Assembly: GCA_902461995.1 (NCBI GenBank)
Contig: CABQAA010000090.1
Coordinates: 1-7,968, forward strand
From: an uncultured Oscillospiraceae bacterium
Lineage (GTDB): Bacteria; Bacillota; Clostridia; Oscillospirales; Acutalibacteraceae
Length of the DNA: 7,968 nucleotides
Direction: 5' to 3'
Shown here: in pieces, positions 7,546-7,968 of the stretch
Layout of the letters: every line of letters starts with the position of its first letter
Position numbering within the stretch: position 1 is the first letter of the stretch
Made by a program: the position numbers and the translations under genes
Notes under the pieces: generated by a model
The model's input: the letters and a program-made list of their open reading frames with translations, nothing else
Told to the model about the DNA's origin: nothing
Database searches by the model: none

Positions 7546-7968
7546 TATGTGCCTCATTGAAGACCGCCGGACCAATCGGGTGGTCGCACTGGACAAGGTC
7601 GGCTCTCCTTTTGCCGGCATCACCCTGCCGGGCGGCAGGATCGAGGAGGGCGAGGGCGTGATCGCCTCCGTCGTCCGGGAGGTACGGGAAGAAACCGGCC
7701 TGTTGGTAACCGACGTGCAGCAGTCCGGGATCGTCGATTGGGTCAACCCAAAAACCGGAGCCCGCTGGCTGCTCTTCCTCACCCGTACCACCGCTTTCAG
7801 CGGGGAACTGATTGATAAAACACACGAGGGCCGCGTATTCTGGACCGCCATGGACACCTTCCCCACTCTGCCGCTTTCCCCCAATATGGATACCTTTTGG
7901 CGGATGTATCGGAATCCGGAACCGTCCGAAGCGCTCGGGCTTTGGCTGGACGAGGGGCTGTCCCGGGA
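7523..7968 (+). CDS. NUDIX hydrolase, MutT / 8-oxo-dGTP diphosphatase-like (3' end beyond the window)
   Basis: At least 148 residues are encoded, with no stop before the window edge. The Nudix box matches the consensus Gx5Ex7REUxEExGU exactly at residues 38-60 (GRIEEGE, then REVREETGL), with Glu53, Glu56 and Glu57 as the expected Mg2+ ligands. The flanking pattern is an N-terminal MCLIEDRRTNRVVALDK, then 'SGIVDWVN..TGARWLLFL' and 'EGRVFW' after the box. It resembles bacterial NUDIX proteins annotated as 8-oxo-dGTP diphosphatases, which hydrolyse damaged nucleoside triphosphates to monophosphates. The substrate here is inferred, since Nudix substrates are hard to predict. The start ATG at 7523 has GGAGG at 7509-7513, 9 nt upstream, inside the end of addB. 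The 23-nt overlap in a different frame points to co-transcription and probable translational coupling. An internal ATG at 7547 is a less likely start. Members of this family are usually 150-170 residues, so the stop probably lies close to the edge. Confidence 0.93.
   Translation, partial: MSDVRLHNMCLIEDRRTNRVVALDKVGSPFAGITLPGGRIEEGEGVIASVVREVREETGLLVTDVQQSGIVDWVNPKTGARWLLFLTRTTAFSGELIDKTHEGRVFWTAMDTFPTLPLSPNMDTFWRMYRNPEPSEALGLWLDEGLSR

Overview
The window looks like ordinary chromosomal DNA from a fairly GC-rich member of the Clostridia (Bacillota), possibly Oscillospiraceae or a relative. This is inferred from several things: strong purine-rich Shine-Dalgarno sites (AAGGAGG-type), an AddB-type rather than RecBC-type recombination nuclease, a PiT transporter paired with a DUF47 protein, and a DUF3810 membrane protein. 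No rRNA, tRNA, mobile element, CRISPR array or phage gene is visible. Composition and codon use look even across the window.

Layout. Positions 1-928 (minus strand, running off the left edge) encode a DUF3810-type membrane protein with a HELAH putative zinc-protease motif. It most likely starts at TTG. A 176-nt divergent intergenic region follows, carrying a good plus-strand promoter. Next is a two-gene plus-strand operon: a PiT-family inorganic phosphate transporter (1105-2151) and its DUF47/PhoU-like partner (2197-2820). A 34-bp perfect palindrome with a T-run (2842-2878) ends this operon and separates it from a convergent minus-strand SDR-type NAD(P)-dependent epimerase/reductase (2892-3926). 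A second divergent region (3927-4143) carries a plus-strand promoter with the same -35 and spacing as the first. It drives addB (4144-7545), which encodes a full-length AddB subunit of the AddAB helicase-nuclease. The start of a NUDIX hydrolase gene (7523 to the right edge) overlaps the end of addB by 23 nt.

How the genes relate. The PiT and DUF47 proteins should act together in phosphate uptake. AddB works with AddA (not in the window) in double-strand break processing. The overlapping MutT-like NUDIX protein would be co-translated with AddB and may clean oxidised nucleotides from the pool, so this would be a small DNA-maintenance operon. The DUF3810 and SDR genes have no obvious link to their neighbours. 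I found no convincing undescribed system. The points most worth checking are the TTG-start metalloprotease-like gene, the addB-NUDIX overlap with no addA directly after addB, and the variant signature motifs in the phosphate transporter.
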